The notes beneath the pieces were generated by a model, which was not told the DNA's origin, searched no databases, and worked only from the letters and a program-made list of their open reading frames with translations. This document shows positions 30,561 to 39,176 of a stretch of 64,000 nucleotides of DNA, piece after piece; the first letter of the stretch is position 1; each line of letters starts with the position of its first letter. The stretch covers positions 248,001 through 312,000 of the forward strand of contig NZ_JANDHW010000001.1 in the NCBI RefSeq assembly GCF_024330105.1, read 5' to 3'. A program made the translations under genes and the position numbers. The DNA comes from Coprobacter tertius (GTDB taxonomy: Bacteria; Bacteroidota; Bacteroidia; Bacteroidales; Coprobacteraceae).

Positions 30561-31087
30561 TTTTGCATGGATTTGTTTCGTTTGTTTAAATTATAATTCT
30601 TTGCTATTAAAGTCGAAGTTAAAATCTACTTTTACATTATCCATTGTAAAATCGGGAAAAGCTATGCCGGGTTCCGGTCAAATTAGTGTTTTCGTTTGGG
30701 TAGAAGGAAAACTCCGGGTTGGTGTGGCAGTTACTACTTCGTGTGGTGTAATCGAGACTGATGCGTAGGAAAACCTTCTTTTTTATCTATTTCGAAATCC
30801 ATGCGATTTAGTTCTACTTATGGCTCGAACATTACTCTGGCATGTTCTATTTCGTTAGGGAGTAATGCCTGTGTATATATCTATTATTGGGGATAAATCC
30901 TAACGTATCGGGCAGCTGTAATCGTAGTGGTGAATGCGTTCGTCGGGGAAGTTACTTAGAAGCGTCGATAGACTTTGGCGCATCTTCATTTTTATCTGCC
31001 ATAATATTTTGTCATTCCGTACGTTTTTTATTTTAAAATATCTATTTGTAATATGGTTACGATATAAATCCAGACTCATTTATTTTT
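30561..31087 (-). pseudogene. gene-free stretch, possible decayed coding remnant on the minus strand
   Basis: No intact gene is present over 527 bp. On the minus strand, pieces in different frames look protein-like. An ATG at about 31003 starts MADKNEDAPKSIDASK before a stop. Another frame gives TAARYVRIYPQ (around 30890-30930), reminiscent of the F5/8-type-C signature ARYVRIYP, then LPNEIEHARVMFEP and VELNRMDFEIDKKEG, with stops between. This is what a pseudogene of a secreted sugar-binding protein might leave, but the match is short and the call is weak. No promoter for the following glycerate kinase gene could be identified with confidence. Confidence 0.3.
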
Positions 31088-32245
31088 ATGAAGAAGATAG
31101 TCATAGCTTGTGATTCTTTTAAAGGTTCGGTTTCTTCGATACAGGTTTCTAAAGCAGTAGAACTTGCTATAAAAGAAGTATATCCTTATTGTAAAGTGAT
31201 TACTTTGCCTGTGGCCGATGGGGGAGAAGGTACCTTAGAAGTGCTGATGCAGGTGAAAAAAGGAGAATCTGTGTTGGTGGATGTCCATGACCCTTTGATG
31301 CGACCGTTAAAGGCTGTCTATGGAATTTCTCCCGACCGAGAAACTGCATTTATCGAAATGGCTGCGGCCAGTGGTCTTACTCTGTTAACACCTGCAGAGA
31401 GGAACCCTTGTATAACGACGACATACGGGACCGGAGAATTTATTGCAGATGCTTTGTCGCGAGGATGTCGTAATTTTATTATTGGCATAGGAGGCAGTGC
31501 GACTAATGATGCCGGTACTGGTATGATGCAAGCTCTCGGGTATCGATTTTTCGATAGGAACGGGGAAATTATAACTACATGCAACGGTGAAGCTTTATCC
31601 CGTATTGCATCGATTGATGCTGTCGGTTTACTACCGGGTCTGAAAGAATCGCATTTTACAATAGCCAGTGATGTATCTAATCCTTTTTCGGGACATCAAG
31701 GTGCAGCATATGTATTTGCCCGACAGAAAGGTGCAGATGAAGAAATGATAAAATTATTGGATGAAGGGATGGAAACCTATGCAGGACTGGTCGAAAGGCT
31801 TACGGGAGTGGATGTCGAATGTATCTCGGGTGCTGGTGCTGCCGGAGGGTTGGGGGGATGTTTTGCGGCATTTTTTTGTGCAGAATTAAACTCCGGAATC
31901 GATATTATATTGAACATGCTCGAGTTTGATAAGCAGATTTCTGATGCAGATATGATCATTACAGGAGAGGGACGGATAGACGGACAGACTTTACTCGGTA
32001 AAGTTCCTTTTGGCATATTGGAAAGAGCTTCAGGAAAAGGAATACCGGTTGTGGCTTTATGCGGTAGTGTAGAAGAGTCGGAATTGCTTGAGAATGCAGG
32101 GTTTCTTGCCGTATTACCGGTGGCTCCCGGGCCGATTTCTCTGGAGGATGCCATGGATGTGAATTTTACCGAAGAACAGATACATCGTACAGTTAGACAA
32201 TTTTTACGTTTGATCAATTATTTTTCCGGGAAATTCAATTGTTAA
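31088..32245 (+). CDS. glycerate kinase (GarK/GlxK family)
   Basis: The 385-aa product matches type-1 glycerate 2-kinase in length and landmarks. These are IACDSFKGSVSSIQVSKAVE at the N-terminus, LPVADGGEGTLEV near residue 40, IIGIGGSATNDAGTGMMQALG near residue 135, GAGAAGGLGGCFAAFF and ITGEGRIDGQTLLGK. It phosphorylates D-glycerate with ATP to 2-phosphoglycerate, feeding glycolysis from glyoxylate, serine or sugar-acid breakdown. It stands alone before the T9SS operon, with a decayed region upstream. No partner such as tartronate semialdehyde reductase is nearby. Confidence 0.93.
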   Translation: MKKIVIACDSFKGSVSSIQVSKAVELAIKEVYPYCKVITLPVADGGEGTLEVLMQVKKGESVLVDVHDPLMRPLKAVYGISPDRETAFIEMAAASGLTLLTPAERNPCITTTYGTGEFIADALSRGCRNFIIGIGGSATNDAGTGMMQALGYRFFDRNGEIITTCNGEALSRIASIDAVGLLPGLKESHFTIASDVSNPFSGHQGAAYVFARQKGADEEMIKLLDEGMETYAGLVERLTGVDVECISGAGAAGGLGGCFAAFFCAELNSGIDIILNMLEFDKQISDADMIITGEGRIDGQTLLGKVPFGILERASGKGIPVVALCGSVEESELLENAGFLAVLPVAPGPISLEDAMDVNFTEEQIHRTVRQFLRLINYFSGKFNC

Positions 32246-32287
32246 TCGTTTTCTTTTTCTTCCAAATTTCGTTAAGTTTTATTTTAT

Positions 32288-32295
32288 TACTTTTG
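32288..32295 (+). promoter_or_regulatory. -7 promoter box for the T9SS operon
   Basis: TACTTTTG matches TAnnTTTG, about 100 bp upstream of the PorP start. It lies in the only gap ahead of the five-gene operon, so it probably drives all of them. Confidence 0.45.
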
Positions 32296-32398
32296 CAATT
32301 TAAAAAATAGCTCGTCTTACAATTTAAATGAAGTTTTTAAGTTATATAAAGACAATATAAGGGAAGACCGTGTTAATTACGAGATCCTTCCGTAAAAA

Positions 32399-33346
32399 AT
32401 GAAAGTAAAATACCTCATATCATTTTTATTATTGTTGCCAGCCTTTTCGGGTTTAAAGGCGCAAGTGGATGCACAGTTTAGCCAATACTGGGCCTTACCG
32501 GCGTATTATAATGCCGGTAGTGTGGGAGCCAGCGAGCGACTGAATATACTTGCTTCTTCCCGTCAGCAATGGGTAGGAATGCCTGGGGCGCCCAAAACGT
32601 TTCTGGTAGGAGCGGATATGCCTTTGCGTTTTCTGAAGCAGGATCACGGAGTAGGTCTGATGCTGTCTTCAGAATCGATCGGCCTTTTTTCTACGATGAC
32701 GATGGGATTGCAATATGCCTTTAAAGTAAAACTCTGGGGTGGAAAACTCGGATTGGGATTGCAGCTGGGATTACTTAATCAGAAGTTCGACGGGACGAAA
32801 GTATATATACCCTCCAGTGATGAACATGTTACTACCGAAGACGGGATACCCCAAACTCAGTTACAGGGAATGGCTTTTGACATGGGATTTGGGGCCTACT
32901 ACACTCATAAATATTTTTATGTAGGATTATCTTCTCAACACCTGACACAACCGTTGATCAGTTTCGATGAAAAATACGAGACTTATGCCTCCAGAACTTA
33001 TTTTTTTATGGGAGGGGGCAATATCCCGATTAAAAACACGTTATTAGAGGTACAACCGTCAATGATGCTGAAAACTACTTTTAAAATGACTCAGGCAGAA
33101 CTTACGGCTCGTCTGAAGTATAATAACTTTATTTGGGGCGGCTTGGGTTATCGTTGGAAAGATGCGATGATCGTCATGATCGGTGCGAAAATAAAAAACG
33201 TTCTTTTCGGTTATGCTTATGATTATCCGGTCTCGAAGATTGTAAAAGCTACCAAGGGTAGTCATGAGGTATTTGTAAGCTATAGCATGAAAGTCGATTT
33301 TTCTGATAAAAATAAAAATAAACATAAAAGTATTCGCATACTGTAA
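32399..33346 (+). CDS. porP: PorP/SprF family T9SS outer-membrane protein
   Basis: The 315-aa product has a signal peptide (LLLLPAFSGLKAQ). Its beta-rich barrel fits the PorP/SprF family: VDAQFSQYWALPAYYNAGSVG at the mature N-terminus and the aromatic-ended strands GVGLMLSSESIGLF, YFYVGLSSQHL and NVLFGYAYDYPVSK. The protein is an outer-membrane component linked to the T9SS motor complex. It is the first gene of a porP-K-L-M-N cluster in the same order as the Porphyromonas gingivalis operon, and the next gene begins 3 bp after its stop. Confidence 0.9.
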   Translation: MKVKYLISFLLLLPAFSGLKAQVDAQFSQYWALPAYYNAGSVGASERLNILASSRQQWVGMPGAPKTFLVGADMPLRFLKQDHGVGLMLSSESIGLFSTMTMGLQYAFKVKLWGGKLGLGLQLGLLNQKFDGTKVYIPSSDEHVTTEDGIPQTQLQGMAFDMGFGAYYTHKYFYVGLSSQHLTQPLISFDEKYETYASRTYFFMGGGNIPIKNTLLEVQPSMMLKTTFKMTQAELTARLKYNNFIWGGLGYRWKDAMIVMIGAKIKNVLFGYAYDYPVSKIVKATKGSHEVFVSYSMKVDFSDKNKNKHKSIRIL

Positions 33347-33349
33347 TTT

Positions 33350-34771
33350 ATGAAGAAACTAATCTTATTATTGGCTTTAGTCGGTATTTTGGCCTCATGT
33401 GCTCCTTCGTCGCACAGTAATGGCGGCGAGTTGGTCGGTGTCGGCGGTACGGCGTGGGGAGAACCTGCACCTTACGGTATGGTATTGGTTAAACGCGGAG
33501 CGTATAATATGGGGCCGGCGGAAAAAGATAGCTTATGGGGTAATCTGCGCGATTCGAGAGGCATTTCGGTAGATGCCTTTTGGATGGATGAGACCGAGAT
33601 CACCAATTCGGAATATAAACAATTTGTTTTCTGGGTACGTGACTCTATTATCCGTGAACGTTTGGCCGATCCCGCATTCGGCGGAAACGAAGCATTTAAA
33701 ATAGAAGAAGATCGGGACGGTAATCCCGTAAAACCTCATTTAAATTGGAATAAAGCGATTCCCTGGCGCAATCCTACCGAAGATGAATTGCGGGCTATCG
33801 AAAGTGTTTATCGCGTTAATCCGATAACCGGTCAGCGTGAATTAGACGCTGCACAGATGAATTTTAAGTATGAAATATTCAATCATACCGAAGCGGCTAA
33901 ACGCCGGAATCGTCTCGACGCAACTCGGCGGGTTCTCGATACCGATGTAAAGGTCGATCCTAATGAAGTCGTGATGATATCTAAAGATACCGCTTATATC
34001 GATGAAGATGGTCGTATTATGCGCGAAACGGTAACAAGACCGTTACAGAGTGAATTCGACTTTCTGCATACCTATATTGTAAATATTTATCCCGACACGA
34101 CAGCTTGGGTAAATGATTTCGATAATGCTTATAATGAGCCGTATATGCGTATGTATTTTGCGCATGCCGGTTATAACGATTATCCGGTTGTTGGTGTGTC
34201 GTGGGAACAGGCTAATGCTTTTTGTGCTTGGCGTACGCAATATCTCCAGGCCTCTTTCGGAGGGCGTGGCCCTGCTTTTATCGAGCCATATCGGCTACCG
34301 ACCGAGGCGGAATGGGAATATGCGGCAAGAGCTGGAAAAAATGAAAATAAATTCCCTTGGAGCGGCGATGAAACCATGGCCGAAAAAGGCTGTTTTTATG
34401 CCAATTTTAAACCCGAGAAGGGAAATTATGTAAAAGACGGTAACCTGATCACATCGCGTGTCGCATCTTATTCTCCTAATGAATTCGGGTTATATGATAT
34501 GGCAGGAAATGTATCTGAATGGACTTCTTCTGCTTATACCGAAACCGCCAATCTGAATACCAGTGATATGAATCCCGAGTACCGTTACGATGCGGCAAAA
34601 GAGGATCCGTATAAGATGAAGCGTAAGATTGTGCGCGGTGGATCTTGGAAAGACGTTTCGAACTTTATTCGTTCCGATATACGTATGTGGGAATATCAGA
34701 ATGAGCAAAGGTCGTATATCGGATTCCGTTGTGTACGTACACAGATTGGGTTTGCCAAAGGACGTAAATGA
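33350..34771 (+). CDS. porK: T9SS ring lipoprotein PorK/GldK
   Basis: The 473-aa product is a lipoprotein (LVGILASC, Cys17) with a formylglycine-generating-enzyme-like (SUMF1) fold. Signs are VKRGAYNMGPAEK, VDAFWMDETEITNSEYKQF, YRLPTEAEWEYAARAG, GLYDMAGNVSEWTSSAY and KIVRGGSWKD. This arrangement identifies PorK/GldK, which forms with PorN the periplasmic ring under the outer membrane in T9SS. Enzyme activity is not expected. A linker with NHTEAAKRRNRLDATRR near residues 180-195 is unlike ordinary SUMF1 enzymes. It sits 3 bp after porP and 39 bp before porL. Confidence 0.93.
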   Translation: MKKLILLLALVGILASCAPSSHSNGGELVGVGGTAWGEPAPYGMVLVKRGAYNMGPAEKDSLWGNLRDSRGISVDAFWMDETEITNSEYKQFVFWVRDSIIRERLADPAFGGNEAFKIEEDRDGNPVKPHLNWNKAIPWRNPTEDELRAIESVYRVNPITGQRELDAAQMNFKYEIFNHTEAAKRRNRLDATRRVLDTDVKVDPNEVVMISKDTAYIDEDGRIMRETVTRPLQSEFDFLHTYIVNIYPDTTAWVNDFDNAYNEPYMRMYFAHAGYNDYPVVGVSWEQANAFCAWRTQYLQASFGGRGPAFIEPYRLPTEAEWEYAARAGKNENKFPWSGDETMAEKGCFYANFKPEKGNYVKDGNLITSRVASYSPNEFGLYDMAGNVSEWTSSAYTETANLNTSDMNPEYRYDAAKEDPYKMKRKIVRGGSWKDVSNFIRSDIRMWEYQNEQRSYIGFRCVRTQIGFAKGRK

Positions 34772-34810
34772 AAATTAAAATAGAACAGGATATAATTTCT
34801 ACCAAAGACC

Positions 34811-35830
34811 ATGGGAAAATATAAAAAATATAAAAACAGATTGGAGAAATTTCTCCAGAGCGAGGCAGGCAGGCGGTTTTTTAATTATGCTTACAGTATT
34901 GGTGCTGCTATCGTAATTCTGGGTGCTTTATTTAAGATCTTGCACCTTCCTTTCGGAAATCTATTACTGAGTATCGGTATGGCTACCGAAGCATTGATGT
35001 TTACGCTTTCGGCATTCGACCATCCGGCTAAAGATTATGATTGGGAACAGGTTTTTCCTGTTTTAGGTTCGAAAGATCCCGAAGATCGTCCCGATTTCTC
35101 GGGAGGAAACGGTACTGTTATTATCGGTAACGGTAAAGGAGGCTCTGTGACAACTTCTGCGTCGGGTGTAGCAGCTATAACACCTGAGGCTGCTCGGCAA
35201 GCTGCTGGTTTAAGCGGGATACAATTGGAAGAAGAAGATTCGAAAAGCCTGACCGAAAGCATACAGAAACTTTCTGCTGCGGCGGATCAGCTTTCCCGTA
35301 TGGCGGAACTTACGGATGCTACGCAGCAATATCTCAATCAGCTTTCATCTATTTCTGATGAAATGAACCGGTTGAGAAATGCGACTCAATCGCTTACAGA
35401 AGTTTCCAATGTATTATTGAATTCTTATCAAAGTATTACCGATAATTCGGATGGAATAAGTGAACATTCGCAAGGTTATGTAACTCAGATGGAAAATCTG
35501 AACCGGAATATTGCCGGTCTGAATACGATTTATGAAATACAATTGAAAAGTATCAGTTCCCAGTTGGATTGCATCGATAGGGTAAATGTTGGCTTGAAGA
35601 GTATACGCGACATGTACGAACATTCGGTAACCGACAGTTCGCGTTATTGTGAAGAAACGGAGAAGATGACGCAATACATGAAACAGTTGAATAAGATTTA
35701 CGAAAAAATGCTTACGGCTATGACTGTAAATATGTATTCGCCGATGGGGCAGCGTCCGATGGCCGCAGAACCGGCTCCTACAGAACAAGTTCAGACGGAA
35801 ACGGGCGTTCCGAATAGGGATAAAGAATGA
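34811..35830 (+). CDS. porL: T9SS inner-membrane motor protein PorL/GldL
   Basis: The 339-aa product has two adjacent membrane helices (about residues 20-40 and 46-65, within YSIGAAIVILGALFKILHLP and GNLLLSIGMATEALMFTLSA). The long cytoplasmic tail is mostly coiled coil (from SLTESIQKLSAAADQLS to residue ~300). This is the PorL/GldL plan: with PorM it forms the proton-driven motor that powers T9SS. The glutamate in the second helix (ATEALMF) is the residue type implicated in proton flow. The C-terminus is proline/glutamate-rich and likely flexible. Confidence 0.93.
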   Translation: MGKYKKYKNRLEKFLQSEAGRRFFNYAYSIGAAIVILGALFKILHLPFGNLLLSIGMATEALMFTLSAFDHPAKDYDWEQVFPVLGSKDPEDRPDFSGGNGTVIIGNGKGGSVTTSASGVAAITPEAARQAAGLSGIQLEEEDSKSLTESIQKLSAAADQLSRMAELTDATQQYLNQLSSISDEMNRLRNATQSLTEVSNVLLNSYQSITDNSDGISEHSQGYVTQMENLNRNIAGLNTIYEIQLKSISSQLDCIDRVNVGLKSIRDMYEHSVTDSSRYCEETEKMTQYMKQLNKIYEKMLTAMTVNMYSPMGQRPMAAEPAPTEQVQTETGVPNRDKE

Positions 35831-35868
35831 TTCTTTGGTTTTTGGAATTTCTTTAATAAAACAGAAAT

Positions 35869-37431
35869 ATGGCATCTCCTAATTCAAACCTATCTCCTCG
35901 TCAGAAGATGATAAACTTAATGTATATCGTCCTCACGGCGATGCTGGCCTTAAACGTGTCGTCTGATGTGTTGAACGGTTTCCGGCAGGTAGAGGAGGGT
36001 TTGGTGCGTACGACAGGCAATTCGTCAGTACAGAATCAGGCATTGTACAAAGAGCTTTCCGCATATCATGAAAAAAATCCGGAGAAGGCTGGTGAATGGT
36101 ATGATAAGGCGGAAGAAGTGAGAAAACGTACCGATTCTCTTTATAATTATATCGGTGAACTTAAAAAACGAATAGTAATACAGGCTGATGGTGAAGACGG
36201 TAATGTTTTCGATATAAAACATCAGGACGATCTCGAGGCTGCATCGGTCGTGATGCTGGCTCCTAAAAAAGGAGAAGGAAAGCGATTACGTAATTCGTTG
36301 ACCGAATATAGTCGGGTTGTAACAGGCATGATACCCGATACGTTACAGCGTAAAGTAATCAGTGAGTATCTGACTCCGCGTTTACCGGGTGCGACAGATC
36401 ATCGGAAAGCATGGGAAGAGGTTATGTTCGAAAATATGCCTGTTGCCGCAGCCGTAACGATTCTAAGCAAGTTACAGAGCGATATACGTTATGCCGAAGG
36501 AGAAGTATTACATACATTGATCAAGAATGTGGATGTGGGCGATGTGAGGGTAAACAAACTCGATGCTTTCGTGATTCCGAATTCAAAGACGATTATTCGC
36601 GGAGGAAGATATTCGGCTGATATTGTATTGGCTGCTATCGATACTACTCAGGCTCCGGATATATATATAGGAGGAGTTAAATTGCCTCAGGCAAATAAGG
36701 GCAAGTATGAATTTATTTGTGGAAAAACCGGTGTATTCGATTTTTCGGGGTATCTCGAAGTCCCTCATGGCGACGGTTCTCTTACCCGTCACGATTTTAC
36801 ATCTTCTTATACGGTCATAGAACCTACGGCGACGGTTTCTGCAACTATGATGAACGTATTATATGCCGGAATAAATAATCCGATAAGTATATCGGTACCG
36901 GGTATTCCTACTCAGGCGATTAGTGCAACTATGTCTAATGGCCAGCTTACCCGATCGGGAGACACATGGATAGCTCGTCCTTCTAAGGTGGGTCAGAATG
37001 CGACGATTACTGTTACGGCAAGTCTGGAGGGACATTCCCAGGTCGTGAATACGACAACATTCAGGGTACGCCAGTTACCCGATCCTACTCCATTTATCGT
37101 ATATAAGGATGAAAAGGGAAACAATCGTCGTTATAAAGGTGGTAAGCCGTTTTCAAAAGCTCTTCTGTTATCTTCACCCGGTATAGAGGCTGCTATCGAT
37201 GATGATTTGTTGAATATCGATTTCAGAGTAATCGAATTTAAAACGGTTATTTATGATTCGATGGGTAACGGAATCCCCGAAATCTCAAATGGTGCGTCTT
37301 TCTCCGACCGGCAGAAGACGGCGTTGAGACGTCTTTCTAAAGGAAAGCGTTTTTATATATCCGGAGTGAAAGCCGTAGGGCCGGATGGGATACAGCGTGA
37401 TATCTCTCCGATTGAAGTAATTGTAAATTGA
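35869..37431 (+). CDS. porM: T9SS motor protein PorM/GldM
   Basis: The 520-aa product has a short cytoplasmic N-terminus (SPRQKMINLMYIVLTAML, the family signature), one membrane helix and a large periplasmic part. The helical stalk-like region to about residue 220 is followed by beta domains (DVRVNKLDAFVIPNS, YTVIEPTATVSATMMNVLYAG) as in known PorM structures with four periplasmic domains. It spans the periplasm from the PorL motor to the PorK/N ring. It is the fourth gene of the operon, 29 bp before porN. Confidence 0.93.
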   Translation: MASPNSNLSPRQKMINLMYIVLTAMLALNVSSDVLNGFRQVEEGLVRTTGNSSVQNQALYKELSAYHEKNPEKAGEWYDKAEEVRKRTDSLYNYIGELKKRIVIQADGEDGNVFDIKHQDDLEAASVVMLAPKKGEGKRLRNSLTEYSRVVTGMIPDTLQRKVISEYLTPRLPGATDHRKAWEEVMFENMPVAAAVTILSKLQSDIRYAEGEVLHTLIKNVDVGDVRVNKLDAFVIPNSKTIIRGGRYSADIVLAAIDTTQAPDIYIGGVKLPQANKGKYEFICGKTGVFDFSGYLEVPHGDGSLTRHDFTSSYTVIEPTATVSATMMNVLYAGINNPISISVPGIPTQAISATMSNGQLTRSGDTWIARPSKVGQNATITVTASLEGHSQVVNTTTFRVRQLPDPTPFIVYKDEKGNNRRYKGGKPFSKALLLSSPGIEAAIDDDLLNIDFRVIEFKTVIYDSMGNGIPEISNGASFSDRQKTALRRLSKGKRFYISGVKAVGPDGIQRDISPIEVIVN

Positions 37432-37460
37432 TATTAAGAAAGAAAAAATAGATAGGGCGT

Positions 37461-38564
37461 ATGAAACTAACTAAATTTATATGGGCTATAGCGTGTTTCT
37501 CCTGCTCGCTGACAGTTATTCAGGCTCAGACGGCAAACCGGTCTACCGTACGTACTGCCTCTCCGGATAAGGAAGAGAAGAGTGTACTTTCGGTACGGGC
37601 ACAAAATCTGTATGATAATACAGGTATTTCAGAGGCGGATATCCCTTGGGAACGTGTTATTTATCGGGAACTTGATCTTACAAAAGAGAAAAATTTACCG
37701 TTGTATTTTCCCGAAGAGGTTATCGACGGACAGGAGAACCTTTTTCGTATGATTATGCGCTTATTGCTTGATAATCAGATACCGGCATATGAGTATCTCG
37801 ATGGTCGGGAAATATTTAGCGACCAGTATAAACTTAAATTGAAAGAAGGAATTCTCGACCGTTTTGAAATAATGTATGAGGAAAAAGAGGGGAGGACAAC
37901 TAAAACGACTCGTTATATAGTCGAAGATAGTGATATACCCACCAATCTGGTGTTATCTTATTATCTGAAAGAACGTTGGATTTTCGACCAGCGTAATTCG
38001 AAATTCTATCCCGAAATAATAGCGATATGTCCTATATTGAGCCGTACTGGTGATTTCGGTGGAGAACCGGTAAAATATCCTATGTTTTGGATTCGTTACA
38101 ATGATTTGCGACCTTATTTGTCGCAACAATATATCTTGGCCGACAATGAAAATAATGTTCGTCATTATACTTACGACGATTATTTTCAGTTACGTATGTT
38201 TGATGGAGATATATATAAAACGATGAATCTGCGGAACATCTCTTTGCAACAGCAATATCCCTCTGATACAGCTCGTATAGCAGCACAAAAGAAAATAGAG
38301 GATCAGTTAAAAAATTTCGATAGTAATTTGTGGGTAACCCCGCCCACGGCCAATAAAGCTGAGGCCAAAGCAGAAAAAGACGATAAATCGGATAATAAAG
38401 AAACAAAGACTGCTGTTAAGGAACAGACCGAAGTGAAAAATTCTGTACGCTCTAAGCGTTCTTCTCGGGGATCGAAGAGTAGTAGTGTGAAATCATCGAA
38501 AAGCGGAGGAAGTAAATCTTCTTCTAAGTCGGCTCCCGTACGATCGGTTCGCCGTACACGGTAA
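37461..38564 (+). CDS. porN: T9SS ring protein PorN/GldN with basic C-terminal tail
   Basis: The 367-aa product has a signal peptide (ending around TVIQAQ) and the PorN/GldN core: DNTGISEADIPWERVIYRELDL (as two pieces), KNLPLYFPEEVIDGQENLF and PEIIAICPILSRTGDFGGEPVKYPMFWI (in parts). PorN joins PorK in the periplasmic ring. After the core (ending near residue 290) comes about 75 residues of low-complexity Lys/Ser/Arg sequence (AKAEKDDKSDNKE, SKRSSRGSKSSS, KSAPVRSVRRTR). This tail is probably disordered and could bind peptidoglycan or nucleic acid; its role is unknown. It is the last gene of the operon and is followed by a terminator. Confidence 0.9.
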   Translation: MKLTKFIWAIACFSCSLTVIQAQTANRSTVRTASPDKEEKSVLSVRAQNLYDNTGISEADIPWERVIYRELDLTKEKNLPLYFPEEVIDGQENLFRMIMRLLLDNQIPAYEYLDGREIFSDQYKLKLKEGILDRFEIMYEEKEGRTTKTTRYIVEDSDIPTNLVLSYYLKERWIFDQRNSKFYPEIIAICPILSRTGDFGGEPVKYPMFWIRYNDLRPYLSQQYILADNENNVRHYTYDDYFQLRMFDGDIYKTMNLRNISLQQQYPSDTARIAAQKKIEDQLKNFDSNLWVTPPTANKAEAKAEKDDKSDNKETKTAVKEQTEVKNSVRSKRSSRGSKSSSVKSSKSGGSKSSSKSAPVRSVRRTR

Positions 38565-38577
38565 TTTTACAGATACG

Positions 38578-38612
38578 GAAATGGCGAAGTTTTCTGAAAA
38601 CTTCGCCATTTC
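38578..38612. terminator. bidirectional terminator between porN and the lipoprotein
   Basis: GAAATGGCGAAGTTTT (38578-38593) pairs perfectly with 38597-38612 through a 3-nt loop. It sits 13 bp after porN and 33 bp before the end of the minus-strand lipoprotein gene, and can act on both. Confidence 0.8.
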
Positions 38613-38645
38613 TATATTTATTTCAATCATTAGAGTAAAAAGTAT

Positions 38646-39173
38646 TTATTTTTTCAACCCGTTTTTTGCCCCTTTAAACCCTGATTTTATCACTTCGTTT
38701 AATTGACTCACTTCGTCGGTATAACTTGCCCTTAAGCCGCAATTCCAGTATTCAGTAATGGGATTGCGGTCGATAATTCTTTTTTCGAGTATCTCTAACG
38801 AGGGAGCTTCTTTCAGTTTACTGTATTCCTCATAAGTATAATCGGTAAACGCGGCATTAGGTCCAATACCTCGATTGTCCAACCAATATCCATTATTTAA
38901 TTGGGTAGGGACAGCCAGTTTACCCTCATAATAAATATCAGTAGGTGCCGGATAAGAAATAATGCGTGTTCGAGTTTCATCTAAAGTAACCGGTACGAAT
39001 TTTGCATAATTTTTTACGGTTTTATACACAATGGCCTTTGGCCCGGGGGCGAAACGCATGGATATGGAAGTCATCGATGCTTCGTTATTTTTGCTTCTGT
39101 TTTCCGAACTTTTACAGCCGGTTGATAATGCCATAAATAGTGCCGTTATTGTGGTTAGCCATATTTTTTTCAT
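38646..39173 (-). CDS. small lipoprotein coupled to the C10 protease gene
   Basis: From ATG 39173 the product is 175 aa, a lipoprotein with STGC (Cys20) followed by KSSENRSKNNEA. The mature region shows AIVYKTVKNYAKFVPVTLDE, ISYPAPTDIYYEGKLAVPT and DRNPITEYWNCG. I cannot place it in a named family, but the phrases are of a kind seen in conserved Bacteroidales lipoproteins. It begins 3 bp after the C10 protease stop, so the two are surely cotranscribed and probably translationally coupled. Lipoprotein inhibitors encoded next to C10 proteases are known in Bacteroides (Bfi type). An inhibitor role is therefore a hypothesis. A TTG at 39176 could be an alternative start. Confidence 0.7.
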   Translation of the reverse strand: MKKIWLTTITALFMALSTGCKSSENRSKNNEASMTSISMRFAPGPKAIVYKTVKNYAKFVPVTLDETRTRIISYPAPTDIYYEGKLAVPTQLNNGYWLDNRGIGPNAAFTDYTYEEYSKLKEAPSLEILEKRIIDRNPITEYWNCGLRASYTDEVSQLNEVIKSGFKGAKNGLKK

Positions 39174-39176
39174 CAA

